Of a stretch of 64,000 nucleotides of DNA, positions 8,900-16,439 are shown in pieces (position 1 is the stretch's first letter; each line of letters starts with the position of its first letter). The notes beneath the pieces were generated by a model. That model saw only the letters and a program-made list of their open reading frames with translations. It was not told the DNA's origin and made no database searches. The DNA is from Mesorhizobium australicum (lineage in GTDB: Bacteria; Pseudomonadota; Alphaproteobacteria; Rhizobiales; Rhizobiaceae): NCBI RefSeq assembly GCF_900177325.1, contig NZ_FXBL01000004.1, forward strand, positions 620,001-684,000, written 5' to 3'. Both the position numbers and the translations under genes were made by a program.

Positions 8900-10135
8900 T
8901 CAGAAGTTGACGCCGTTGGCGAGGAGGTCGCGCGCGATGGTGCGGCGCTGGATCTCGCTGGTGCCGTCGGGGATGCGCATCGAGCGCGTGAACCGGTAGC
9001 CGGCCTCGAGCCGCAGCTCGTTGGTCAGGCCCATGCCGCCATGCACCTGGATGCAGCGGTCGAAGACGCGGTTGGCGGCGTCGGTGCAGTGTAGCTTGAC
9101 CATCGAGGTTTCGGCCAGCGCCTTCTCGCCGCGCTCCAGCTTCATGGCGCAGTCGACCAGCATCGTCTCGGCGGCATAGATCTCGGCCGCGCTGTCGGCG
9201 ATCAGGATCTGCACCGCCTGGTGGTCGGCGATCGGCTTGCCGAAGGTCCGACGCACTTTCGCGTATTCGACAGCCTGGTTGAGCGCCCAGCGCGCCATGC
9301 CGATGCAGGTGGCGGACAGGCCGAGGCGGCCGGTGTTGACGCCGCGCATCGCGACCTTGAGGCCCTGGTTCACCTCGCCGAGGCGGTGGCTGTCGGGCAC
9401 GCGCAGGCCGTCGAAGGAGAGGATGCCGATCTCGGCGCCGAGCTGGCCCATGATCGGGATCGTCGAGACGACCTCGAACCCCTTCCACGACGTGTCGACG
9501 AAGAAGCCGGTGATGCCGCCCTTGCGCTGCATGACGAGATCGGGATCGGTGATGGCGAAGATCATCGCGTAGTCGGCATAGGGGCCGTTGGTGATCCATT
9601 GCTTGGAGCCGGTGATCACCCAGTCGTTGCCGTCGCGAACGGCCCGCGTCTTCATGTTGAAGACGTCGGAGCCGGCGTCGGGTTCGGACAGGCCGAAGCA
9701 GAGCGTCTTCTCGCCCGAGCCGAGCTGCGGCAGGTAGGTGTCGCGCAACGACGGATCGAGGAAGGTCAGCACCGGCGACAGGCCGTTGGTGAAGGGGGAC
9801 GGGATGACCACCGGATGGATCAGCGTCCGGCCCGGCCCGCAATGCATCGACAGCAGCCAGTTGAGATAGACCGACGCCAGTGGCCCGAGCCCGCTGCCGC
9901 CGAGCTCCTCGGGGCCGAACATGGTATAGAAGCCGGCCTCGGCGGACTTGGTGCGGACCTGCAGCTTCAGCGCTTCCACTTCCGGTGTAAAGCGGCCCCT
10001 CTCGTCGAAAATCGTCCGGTCGGACGACAGCAGCGCCTTGTTGGCGGCCTCGATCGGTACGACCTCCTGCTCGACGAAGCGGATCAGGCTTTCGCCGGTC
10101 TGGACGACCTCTTCCGGGATGAGAGCGGTGTTCAT
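8900..10135 (-). CDS. acyl-CoA dehydrogenase, Asp at the C-terminal base position
   Basis: 411-residue acyl-CoA dehydrogenase with FGLSEPDAGSD, KQWITNGPYADY and RRTFGKPIADHQ. At the site where MCAD-type enzymes have Glu (YEGTSEIQ) this protein reads PDGTSEIQ, with Asp390; ACAD10/11-type enzymes also carry Asp there. These often act on longer, branched or hydroxylated acyl-CoAs, so an unusual substrate is possible. The start is four to five bases before the stop of the OB-fold gene's reading direction (gap one base), so the two are tightly linked. Confidence 0.93.
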   Translation of the reverse strand: MNTALIPEEVVQTGESLIRFVEQEVVPIEAANKALLSSDRTIFDERGRFTPEVEALKLQVRTKSAEAGFYTMFGPEELGGSGLGPLASVYLNWLLSMHCGPGRTLIHPVVIPSPFTNGLSPVLTFLDPSLRDTYLPQLGSGEKTLCFGLSEPDAGSDVFNMKTRAVRDGNDWVITGSKQWITNGPYADYAMIFAITDPDLVMQRKGGITGFFVDTSWKGFEVVSTIPIMGQLGAEIGILSFDGLRVPDSHRLGEVNQGLKVAMRGVNTGRLGLSATCIGMARWALNQAVEYAKVRRTFGKPIADHQAVQILIADSAAEIYAAETMLVDCAMKLERGEKALAETSMVKLHCTDAANRVFDRCIQVHGGMGLTNELRLEAGYRFTRSMRIPDGTSEIQRRTIARDLLANGVNF

Positions 10136-10136
10136 C

Positions 10137-10559
10137 TCAGTCCTTGTCGAGCGTGAATTTCGGCAGGGTGAGCTCGGGCGTCACGTCGTCGAACCTGACC
10201 GTCACGCGGTCGCCGATGCGGACCTGCTCGACGTCCTTCGCGATGATGTTGGTCAGCATGCGCGGACCCTCGTCGAGCGCGATCATCGCGATGACGTAGG
10301 GCACGTCGGACGCGAAGACCGGACCTGCCGGCTTGCGCGCGATCGTGTAGGAATAGATCTCGCCCTTGCCGCTGGCGTCAGTCCATTCGATGTCGTCGGA
10401 ATGGCAGTGCGGGCAGAGCTCGCGCGGGTAGAAGTGGTGCTTGCCGCAGGAGCGGCAGCGCGGGATCGACAGCCGATGCTCGCGCGCGGCGTCCCAGAAC
10501 GGCTTGGTGCCCGGATCGATGACCGGCTGCGGCTTCTCGTAGGCTTGGGTCTCGCTCAT
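10137..10559 (-). CDS. Zn-ribbon/OB-fold (DUF35-type) protein, thiolase partner
   Basis: 140-residue protein of the DUF35 family: N-terminal rubredoxin-like Zn ribbon with two Cys pairs (CRSCG and CPHC, about 35-54) and a C-terminal OB-fold rich in beta strands. Family members do not act alone; they bind thiolase-like or MaoC-like CoA enzymes, and in Ltp2/DUF35 aldolases they supply part of the acyl-CoA site. The gene sits ten bases from the thiolase-like gene, matching that partnership. The start at 10559 (MSETQAYEK) was preferred over one 22 codons upstream inside the thiolase gene. Confidence 0.92.
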   Translation of the reverse strand: MSETQAYEKPQPVIDPGTKPFWDAAREHRLSIPRCRSCGKHHFYPRELCPHCHSDDIEWTDASGKGEIYSYTIARKPAGPVFASDVPYVIAMIALDEGPRMLTNIIAKDVEQVRIGDRVTVRFDDVTPELTLPKFTLDKD

Positions 10560-10569
10560 CGTGATCGCC

Positions 10570-11736
10570 TCAGCTGTTCGCCAGAATGACCGTCGCGCCC
10601 GACGACAGGGTGCCGCCGGTGCCATGGACGAGGGCGGTGTCGACCTTCTTCACCTGCCGCTCGCCCGCCTCGCCGCGCAGCTGCCGCACCGCTTCGACCA
10701 GCAGGAAGATGCCGTACATGCCGGGATGGCAGTAGGAGAGGCCGCCGCCATTGGTGTTGAGCGGGAAGGCGCCGCCCGGTGCGGTGCGCTGGTTCATGAC
10801 GAACTGGCCGCCCTCGCCACGCTTGCAGAAGCCGAGCGCCTCCAGCGTCATCAGGACGGTGATCGTGAACGAATCGTAGCACTCCACCAGGTCGATCGCG
10901 TCGTGGCTGACACCTGCCATCTGGAAGGCGCGCTGCGACGACATTTCCGCCGCCGTCAGCCGCGCCAGATCAGGCATCGCGCCGATCGACCAGTGCGTAT
11001 GCGCTTCGCCGTAGCCGCGGATATGCGTCATCTTCGCGCCATGCGCCCTGGCGTTCTCCGCCGTCGTCATCACGATGGCGCCCGCACCGTCGGTGACAAG
11101 GCAGCAGTCGAGCAACTTCAGCGGATCGGACACCTTGGTCGAATTCATCACGTCGTCGATCGTGATCGGATCGCGCATGGTGGCCGCCGGGTTGAGGGAG
11201 GCCCATTTGCGGGTCGCCACGGCGATCTCGGCAAGCTGCTCTTCCTTGGTGCCGAACTCGTGCATGTGGCGGCGGGCGGCGAGGGCATAGCCGCCGACCG
11301 GCTGGGGAATGCCCCAGACGTTCTCGAACTGCATGGTAAGGACGGACGGACGGCCGCCGAGCGCGCGGCTGCGCTCGCTCTTCTGCGTCGAGCCGTAGAC
11401 GATGAGCGCGACGTCGCAATAGCCCTTCTCGATCGCCATCGCGGCATGCGCGACATGCGCCTCGAAGGCCGAGCCGCCGATATTGGTCGTGTCGGCGAAG
11501 CGGGGGTGGATGCCGAGATATTCGCCGAGCGTGACCGAGGGAAGCTGGCCGGGACCGGGAACGCCCCACAGGCCCGCGACCAGCAGGCCGTCGACATCTC
11601 GCATCGGGATGCGCGCATCGTCGAGCGCGGCCTTGGCCGCACGGGCCTGGACCTGCAGCACCGAGCCGCCGCCGACCACCTTGCCATCCTTCAGGGGGAC
11701 GTCTCCGACCCCAACGATCACCGCTTCGCGCGCCAT
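10570..11736 (-). CDS. thiolase-fold protein without nucleophilic Cys (Ltp2-like aldolase candidate)
   Basis: 388-residue SCP-x-type thiolase-fold protein. Where thiolases carry the acyl-accepting Cys (NxxC-A/S-S/T-G) this protein reads NIGGSAF (85-91). The C-terminal half keeps a Tyr in CYDSFT (about 287), a YCHPGMYG loop (about 335) and HGTGG near the end. Cys-less thiolases such as Ltp2 work as retro-aldolases with a DUF35 partner, and a DUF35 gene lies directly downstream. I therefore read it as a probable acyl-CoA retro-aldolase rather than a beta-ketothiolase. The start at 11736 (MAREAVIVG) fits the family N-terminus. Confidence 0.85.
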   Translation of the reverse strand: MAREAVIVGVGDVPLKDGKVVGGGSVLQVQARAAKAALDDARIPMRDVDGLLVAGLWGVPGPGQLPSVTLGEYLGIHPRFADTTNIGGSAFEAHVAHAAMAIEKGYCDVALIVYGSTQKSERSRALGGRPSVLTMQFENVWGIPQPVGGYALAARRHMHEFGTKEEQLAEIAVATRKWASLNPAATMRDPITIDDVMNSTKVSDPLKLLDCCLVTDGAGAIVMTTAENARAHGAKMTHIRGYGEAHTHWSIGAMPDLARLTAAEMSSQRAFQMAGVSHDAIDLVECYDSFTITVLMTLEALGFCKRGEGGQFVMNQRTAPGGAFPLNTNGGGLSYCHPGMYGIFLLVEAVRQLRGEAGERQVKKVDTALVHGTGGTLSSGATVILANS

Positions 11737-11738
11737 GC

Positions 11739-12191
11739 TCAGGACTTCCCGTTCTCGATTGGCTGGAGGGCATGGCCCGCCAGGATTTGCCGTTCGCCGG
11801 CCCGGCACGCCAGCTTCACCCGGGCGCATACGACGCCGTCGCGCTCGACGACGTCCTCCACCGTGCCGCTGACCTCGACCGTGTCGTCTGCGAAGACTGG
11901 CCCGACAAAGGCGATGTCGACCTCGCCAGAGGCATCGAACCGGCCATCGCTCCACTCATTGAGCATCTGGGCGACGAAGGCCAGCGTCATCAGTCCATGC
12001 GCGATGGGCCGGCCGAAGGGACCGGACTTCGAATATTCGGGATCGACATGGATCGGATTGAAGTCGCCGGAGGCCTCGGCATAGGCGTTGATCATCTCCT
12101 GCGTCACGGTGCGGGTGAGCAACGGCAGCGTATCGCCCGGTCGGACGTCATGCGAGGGCCGTCGCGCGAGGGCGGGCGATGCGGAACTCAT
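11739..12191 (-). CDS. MaoC-family enoyl-CoA hydratase, catalytic subunit
   Basis: 150-residue single hot-dog (R)-hydratase. The hydratase-2 motif YAEASGDFNPIHVDPEYSKS (38-57) has both catalytic residues, Asp43 and His48. The start at 12191 overlaps the stop of the second MaoC gene (ATGA), better supported than the GTG/ATG start five codons earlier. It probably hydrates a 2-enoyl-CoA to the 3R-hydroxy product. The neighbour lacks these residues, so the two likely form a heteromer like ChsH1-ChsH2. Confidence 0.92.
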   Translation of the reverse strand: MSSASPALARRPSHDVRPGDTLPLLTRTVTQEMINAYAEASGDFNPIHVDPEYSKSGPFGRPIAHGLMTLAFVAQMLNEWSDGRFDASGEVDIAFVGPVFADDTVEVSGTVEDVVERDGVVCARVKLACRAGERQILAGHALQPIENGKS

Positions 12192-12607
12192 TGGTCTTTG
12201 CCCCAAATCGAAGTGACGCGGCCGGACGACACCAGGGAACCGTCGTCGCCCCGCGCCTCGAAATCAGACACGACGTAGGGCCGCTCCTTGCGGACATATT
12301 TCTCGACGACCCTGCCCTGGATCGCGAGCTTCTCGCCGACCGTGATCGGGCGGTGGAAGCGGATCGACTGCTTGGCGTGGATGCCGCCGGGCGGACTGCC
12401 GCGGGCGCTCAGGAGATCGATCAGGTAGACCGAGGCGATCATCGAAGGCGCCCGACGCTCCCCGTCGCGGTCGCGATAGAGCGGACCGTCATTGCCCGTC
12501 GCCGACAGGAAACCGTCGACGGTCTCCGGGCTGATCCGGAACGTCAGCGGCCGATCGGGGAAGACGTCGCCGATGGCGACGTCGTCATAACGGCGATAGG
12601 CGCTCAT
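12188..12607 (-). CDS. MaoC-like (N-terminal type) protein, probably non-catalytic subunit
   Basis: 139-residue hot-dog-fold protein of the MaoC_dehydrat_N type. In the hydratase-motif position it has FLSATGNDGPLYRD, lacking the D-x-N-P-x-H residues. The rest (SMIASVYLIDLL, HAKQSIRFHRPITVGE) keeps the fold. Translational coupling to the catalytic MaoC gene supports a heterodimer in which this chain provides substrate-binding surface. Three bases separate its start from the upstream SDR stop. Confidence 0.87.
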   Translation of the reverse strand: MSAYRRYDDVAIGDVFPDRPLTFRISPETVDGFLSATGNDGPLYRDRDGERRAPSMIASVYLIDLLSARGSPPGGIHAKQSIRFHRPITVGEKLAIQGRVVEKYVRKERPYVVSDFEARGDDGSLVSSGRVTSIWGKDQ

Positions 12608-12610
12608 GGA

Positions 12611-13522
12611 TCAGACCGGCGTCCAGGAGAACACGTCGCGCGACATGTGCAGGGGGATGAAGGAGGGCTTCAGCGTTGGCAGCATGTGGTCGCGCAGGGT
12701 CTCCGGCGTCCAGCCTTCAGAACGATGCACCGAGCGTAGCGGGCGCGGCTGGCTCATCAGGAAGACCTCGTTGCCGCGCACGGCGAAGATCTGGCCGTTG
12801 ACCTCCTTCGAGTCGTCGCTGGCGAGGAACACAGCCACCGGCGCGATCTTGTCGGGGGTGAGCATGCGCAGGCTCTTGAGGCGCTCTTCCTGGTCCGGCG
12901 TGTTGGGGATCGAGCCGATCATGCGGCTCCAGGCGAACGGCGAGATGCAGTTGGAGCGGACGTTGAACTTGGCCATGTCCAGCGCCAGCGACTTCGACAG
13001 GCCGATGATGCCCATCTTCGCCGCCGAATAGTTCGCCTGACCGGGATTGCCGACGAGGCCGGAGGTCGAGGTCATGTGGACGAAGGTGCCGCTCTCCTGC
13101 TTGCGGAAGTGCTCGGCGGCGGCGCGGCTGACATAGTAGCTGCCGTAGAGATGCACCTTGATGACCGAGTCCCAGTCCTCGTCTGTCATCTTGTGGAAGA
13201 TCACGTCGCGCAGGATGCCGGCATTGTTCACGACCACATCGATCTTGCCGAACGTGTCCATAGCGCGGGTCACCATCGCCTTGGCGGACGCTGAGTCCGA
13301 CACGCTGCCGTAGTCCGCAACCGCGTCGCCGCCGGCGGCCTTGATGTCGCGCACGACCTCGTTGGCCGGGCCGTCGGTCTCGTCCTTGCCTTCAAGCGAA
13401 ACGCCCGGGTCGTTGACGACGACCTTGGCGCCGTGCGCCGCCATCATCAGCGCCATCTCGCGGCCGATGCCGCGTCCGGCGCCCGTGACCAGCGCCACCT
13501 TGTTCTCCAGCATTCCAGCCAT
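12611..13522 (-). CDS. SDR, MFE-2/HSD17B4-like 3-hydroxyacyl-CoA dehydrogenase
   Basis: 303-residue SDR that strongly resembles the dehydrogenase domain of peroxisomal multifunctional enzyme 2: TGAGRGIGREMAL (14-26), an insertion after VNDPG, NNAGILRD, DEDWDSVIKVHLYG, and the catalytic MTSTSGLVGNPGQANYSAAK segment. About 40 residues beyond the SDR core end the protein. MFE-2 pairs (3R)-hydroxyacyl-CoA dehydrogenase with a MaoC hydratase, the same combination as the two genes downstream. Expected role: oxidation of the 3R-hydroxyacyl-CoA. GGAAGG lies upstream of ATG 13522. Confidence 0.92.
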   Translation of the reverse strand: MAGMLENKVALVTGAGRGIGREMALMMAAHGAKVVVNDPGVSLEGKDETDGPANEVVRDIKAAGGDAVADYGSVSDSASAKAMVTRAMDTFGKIDVVVNNAGILRDVIFHKMTDEDWDSVIKVHLYGSYYVSRAAAEHFRKQESGTFVHMTSTSGLVGNPGQANYSAAKMGIIGLSKSLALDMAKFNVRSNCISPFAWSRMIGSIPNTPDQEERLKSLRMLTPDKIAPVAVFLASDDSKEVNGQIFAVRGNEVFLMSQPRPLRSVHRSEGWTPETLRDHMLPTLKPSFIPLHMSRDVFSWTPV

Positions 13523-13580
13523 CGTCTCGGTTACCTTCCGGATAGTCTGTCGAGGTTTTTGCGGGGCGATGCCAACGGCA

Positions 13581-14336
13581 TCAGATCATCCAGCGGCCGC
13601 CGTCGACGACGACGGACTGGCCGGTCATGTAACGGGCATCGTCGCTGGCGAGGAACGCCGCAGCCGCCGCGATGTCCTCCGGTTCGGCGAAATAGCCGAG
13701 CGGGATCTGGGCGCGGATTTTCTCAAGGATGTCCTCGGGGATGCGCTCGATGACGCGGGTCTTGGTGACGCCCGGGCAGACCGCGTTGACGTTCACCTTG
13801 AATGGCGCGAGCTCGCGGGCGAGCGAACGGGTGAAGCCGATGACGCCCATCTTGGCGGCGGCGTATTCGGCGATGCCGACCTCGCCGGCCATGCCGGCAT
13901 TGGAGGCGACGTTGACGATCTTGCCGCGACCGGCCTCACGCATCGATGGCACGACCTGGCGGGAGGCGGTGAGCGTGGAGAACAGCGTGATGTCGATGAC
14001 GAAGCGCCAGACCTCTGGCTCGGACTTGTAGAACTCGGACGCCCGCTCGCGCGCGCTCTGCCCGACATTGTTCATCAGCACGTCGACGAAGCCGAACTCG
14101 TCGTAGATGCGCTTGAAGGAGGGGGCGATAAACTCTTCCTTGGTGCAGTCGCCGGCGATGGCGAGCACCTTCGCGCCGCCGGCTCGGGCTTCCTCGGCGA
14201 CCTTCTCCAGCCCGCCGGCCTCAAGATCCATGATCGCGAGGTTCGCGCCTTCCGTGGCGAAGCGGAGCGCGGAAGCGCGGCCGATACCATTGGCCGCGCC
14301 TGTGACGACGGCGAGTTTTCCTTCAAGACGGCGCAT
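13581..14336 (-). CDS. SDR-family oxidoreductase
   Basis: 251-residue classical SDR with TGAANGIGRAS (about 12-22), MNNVGQS, catalytic Ser in NVASNAG and YAAAK, and a C-terminal TGQSVVVDGGRWMI. Start 14336 has the SD sequence AGGAGG nine bases upstream; 29 codons of open frame further upstream lack support. It is the first gene of the long leftward unit ending at 6779 and sits 110 bp below motif copy B. The substrate is likely a hydroxylated intermediate of the same pathway. Confidence 0.92.
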   Translation of the reverse strand: MRRLEGKLAVVTGAANGIGRASALRFATEGANLAIMDLEAGGLEKVAEEARAGGAKVLAIAGDCTKEEFIAPSFKRIYDEFGFVDVLMNNVGQSARERASEFYKSEPEVWRFVIDITLFSTLTASRQVVPSMREAGRGKIVNVASNAGMAGEVGIAEYAAAKMGVIGFTRSLARELAPFKVNVNAVCPGVTKTRVIERIPEDILEKIRAQIPLGYFAEPEDIAAAAAFLASDDARYMTGQSVVVDGGRWMI

Positions 14337-14445
14337 GACCCGCTTCCTCCTGATTGTCCGGCGAGGGTGCGGTCCGCCCTGCCGTCCGAGGCCTGAACGG
14401 CCCTTCGATTGTTCCGGCAACACCCATGCGGTTGCCGATAGTCAA

Positions 14446-14465
14446 AACCTAACATTCGTTCGAAA
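14446..14465. promoter_or_regulatory. regulon motif copy B (AACCTAACATTCGTTCGAAA)
   Basis: Copy with a perfect right arm GTTCGAAA and a weaker left arm, 110 bp upstream of the SDR start at 14336 in the gap between that gene and the DMT permease stop at 14505. Same orientation relative to the downstream gene as copies A, D and E. Confidence 0.6.
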
Positions 14466-14504
14466 GTGATGCAAGTGCGGAATCGAACACGTGTAAGCTT
14501 TTCC

Positions 14505-15434
14505 TCAGGGAGACGGCGCCGGCGCGACGACACCGGGTTTGCGGCGCATCGAGGAGATCGCCACCCCGGCCAGCACCAGCGCGACGCCGGCCGCCTTCTG
14601 GACGGTGAACGCCTCGCCGAGGAACACGGACCCGCAGGCGACGGCCACGGCCGGCACGAGATAATTGTTCAGCGCCGTGAATGCGGGGCCCGTGCGGCCG
14701 ACAAGGGCGAAGACCAGCAGGCTGGCGGCCGCCGTGTTGAGCAAGGCGAGGACGACGACAGCGCCGATCACCTGCGATCCGGGAATGGCGGACGGAAGCC
14801 CGTCAGAGATAAGGGCAACCGGAAGCGTCCACAGGGCGGCGGAAACCAGTGACGCCGTCGCGACGAGGAGAGGATGGTGCCTGCGCACGAGGCCGGACAC
14901 GAACAGCGACGAGGCGAAGATCATCGAAGCCGAGATCGCCGCGACAGCCCCCATGGCGCTGTCGCCCAAGCCCATCAGGGCCTGTGGCCCGAACAGGACG
15001 ACGATACCGGCCAGCCCGACCGCGATGCCCAGAATGTTGCGAGACGTCGGATAGTCGCCGCGGAAGACGGCAAGGACGGCGGTGATCAGCGGCACGAGCG
15101 CCATGGTGGTCGCGGTGACGGACGAATCGACGAAGGAGACGGAGATCGCGATCAGACAGAGTGTCGCCGCGTTCACCGTCAGTCCGATGAGTGCGAATAC
15201 GCCGATGTCGCGCCACGACAGCCTCGTCATGCGACCGCTGAACGCGAGGATTGCCGACATGACGAGGGCGGCGATGCCGGTGCGCAGCACGATCAGCGTG
15301 AGCGGCGGGATGGCGGAGACGGCGACCTTGGTGAACATGTAGGACGAGCCCCAGGTGAGGCTGACCGCGGCGAGCAAAGCATATTCGGCGGCGCCGGGCG
15401 TTGCCGCCGGGCCGGACCCGTTCGCGCTGGACAT
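14505..15434 (-). CDS. EamA/DMT-family permease
   Basis: 309-residue drug/metabolite transporter with about ten hydrophobic helices arranged as two EamA repeats (about 20-150 and 165-295); the first repeat opens with LLAAVSLTWGSSYMFTKVA. An inner-membrane exporter or uptake permease of unknown substrate. Start 15434 is chosen from the family N-terminus; the much longer open frame upstream overlaps the divergent NmrA gene. Motif copy C is 23 bp upstream, so it is probably co-regulated with the catabolic genes and may move a pathway substrate or by-product. Confidence 0.9.
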   Translation of the reverse strand: MSSANGSGPAATPGAAEYALLAAVSLTWGSSYMFTKVAVSAIPPLTLIVLRTGIAALVMSAILAFSGRMTRLSWRDIGVFALIGLTVNAATLCLIAISVSFVDSSVTATTMALVPLITAVLAVFRGDYPTSRNILGIAVGLAGIVVLFGPQALMGLGDSAMGAVAAISASMIFASSLFVSGLVRRHHPLLVATASLVSAALWTLPVALISDGLPSAIPGSQVIGAVVVLALLNTAAASLLVFALVGRTGPAFTALNNYLVPAVAVACGSVFLGEAFTVQKAAGVALVLAGVAISSMRRKPGVVAPAPSP

Positions 15435-15456
15435 GGACAGGCCTCCTCCGCTATGA

Positions 15457-15476
15457 AAACGAACATCTGTTAGAAT
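15457..15476. promoter_or_regulatory. regulon motif copy C (reverse orientation)
   Basis: On the minus strand it reads ATTCTAACAGATGTTCGTTT; the AAC-N4-GTT core and TCTAAC/GTTCG flanks match the other copies. It lies between divergent genes, 23 bp from the EamA start (15434) and 51 bp from the NmrA start (15528). Confidence 0.58.
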
Positions 15477-15527
15477 TTTTCTCCGGTCAAGCGCCGGTAG
15501 CGAACAGCGGATATGCGGGAGGAAGGC

Positions 15528-16400
15528 ATGAGGATTCTGGTGACCGGCGCGACCGGGACGGTGGGCGGCGCGGCGATGGAGCTTCTGCGGCCCGAGGCGG
15601 AGGCGGGGCGCATCGAGCTCCTGGGCGCCGCCCGCAGCGAAGACGGCGCGAGCAAGCTGCGGGGCAAGGGCCTGACGCCGGTGGCGCTCGACTACGATTC
15701 GCCCGCAACGCTGCGTCCGGCCCTGCGCGGGGTGGATTCGGTCTTCCTCATCACCGGCTACTCGGTCGACATGCTGGTGCATTCCAAGCGGCTGCTCGAC
15801 GCGGCGAAGGCGGAGGGGGTGCGCCACATCGTCCATCTCGGCGCTCTTGCGGCCGACGACACGCCGTTTGCGCATTTCGCCTGGCACCAGATGGTGGAAC
15901 GGACCATCGAGGCGATGGGCTTCTCCTGGACGCATCTGCGACCGAACTTCTTCATCGACACGGTCTGGAACGGCTTCCGCCAGCGTCCCGACCGCATCGT
16001 GCATTTCGTCGGCGACCGGCGCGTCTCCTTCGTCTGCGCCAAGGACATGGCCGCCGTCGGCGCAGAGGCGCTGAAGCGGCCGGACGCGCATGCCGGCAGG
16101 ACCTATCCGCTCGCCGTCGAGGCGCTTACCTTTGCCGAGGTGGCGGCGGTGCTGTCCGATGTCACCGGCCGACCGGTGGAATATCGTCCCCGCCCGGCTG
16201 CCGACCTGTTCCCGATCATGCAGAAGCAGGGCGCCGAGCCCGTCTATGCTGCGAGCCTCGCCGAGGGCGTGGCGGTCACCGAGCGCGGGGAGATGCCGCT
16301 TTCGGGCGCGGTGTTCGACACGGTGGAGAAGGTGACCGGCCGCAAGGGCATTGGCTGGCGCGACTTCGCCGAGGCGCGGAAGGGCGAGCTGCCGGCCTGA
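15528..16400 (+). CDS. NmrA-like NAD(P)-binding oxidoreductase
   Basis: 290-residue atypical SDR/NmrA-family protein. The N-terminal RILVTGATGTVGG (2-14) is the NAD(P)-binding motif; the rest follows the NmrA pattern, including FLITGYSVDMLVHSKRLLDAA and THLRPNFFIDTVWN, without a classical Tyr-x3-Lys. Members are NAD(P)H-dependent reductases or redox sensors. Start 15528 has GGGAGGAAGGC directly upstream, while the ATG five codons earlier has no SD. It is divergent from EamA with the regulon motif between them. Confidence 0.88.
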   Translation: MRILVTGATGTVGGAAMELLRPEAEAGRIELLGAARSEDGASKLRGKGLTPVALDYDSPATLRPALRGVDSVFLITGYSVDMLVHSKRLLDAAKAEGVRHIVHLGALAADDTPFAHFAWHQMVERTIEAMGFSWTHLRPNFFIDTVWNGFRQRPDRIVHFVGDRRVSFVCAKDMAAVGAEALKRPDAHAGRTYPLAVEALTFAEVAAVLSDVTGRPVEYRPRPAADLFPIMQKQGAEPVYAASLAEGVAVTERGEMPLSGAVFDTVEKVTGRKGIGWRDFAEARKGELPA

Positions 16401-16405
16401 ACGGC

Positions 16406-16439
16406 GATCGGGGACGGACGCTACAGCGTCCGCCCGATC
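16406..16439. terminator. bidirectional stem-loop between convergent genes
   Basis: Nested inverted repeat: outer arms GATCGGG (16406-16412) and CCCGATC (16433-16439), inner arms GGACGC (16416-16421) and GCGTCC (16426-16431) with a TACA loop. It spans the junction of the NmrA and acyl-CoA dehydrogenase stops and overlaps the latter. No clear T-tract; terminator role inferred from position. Confidence 0.6.
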
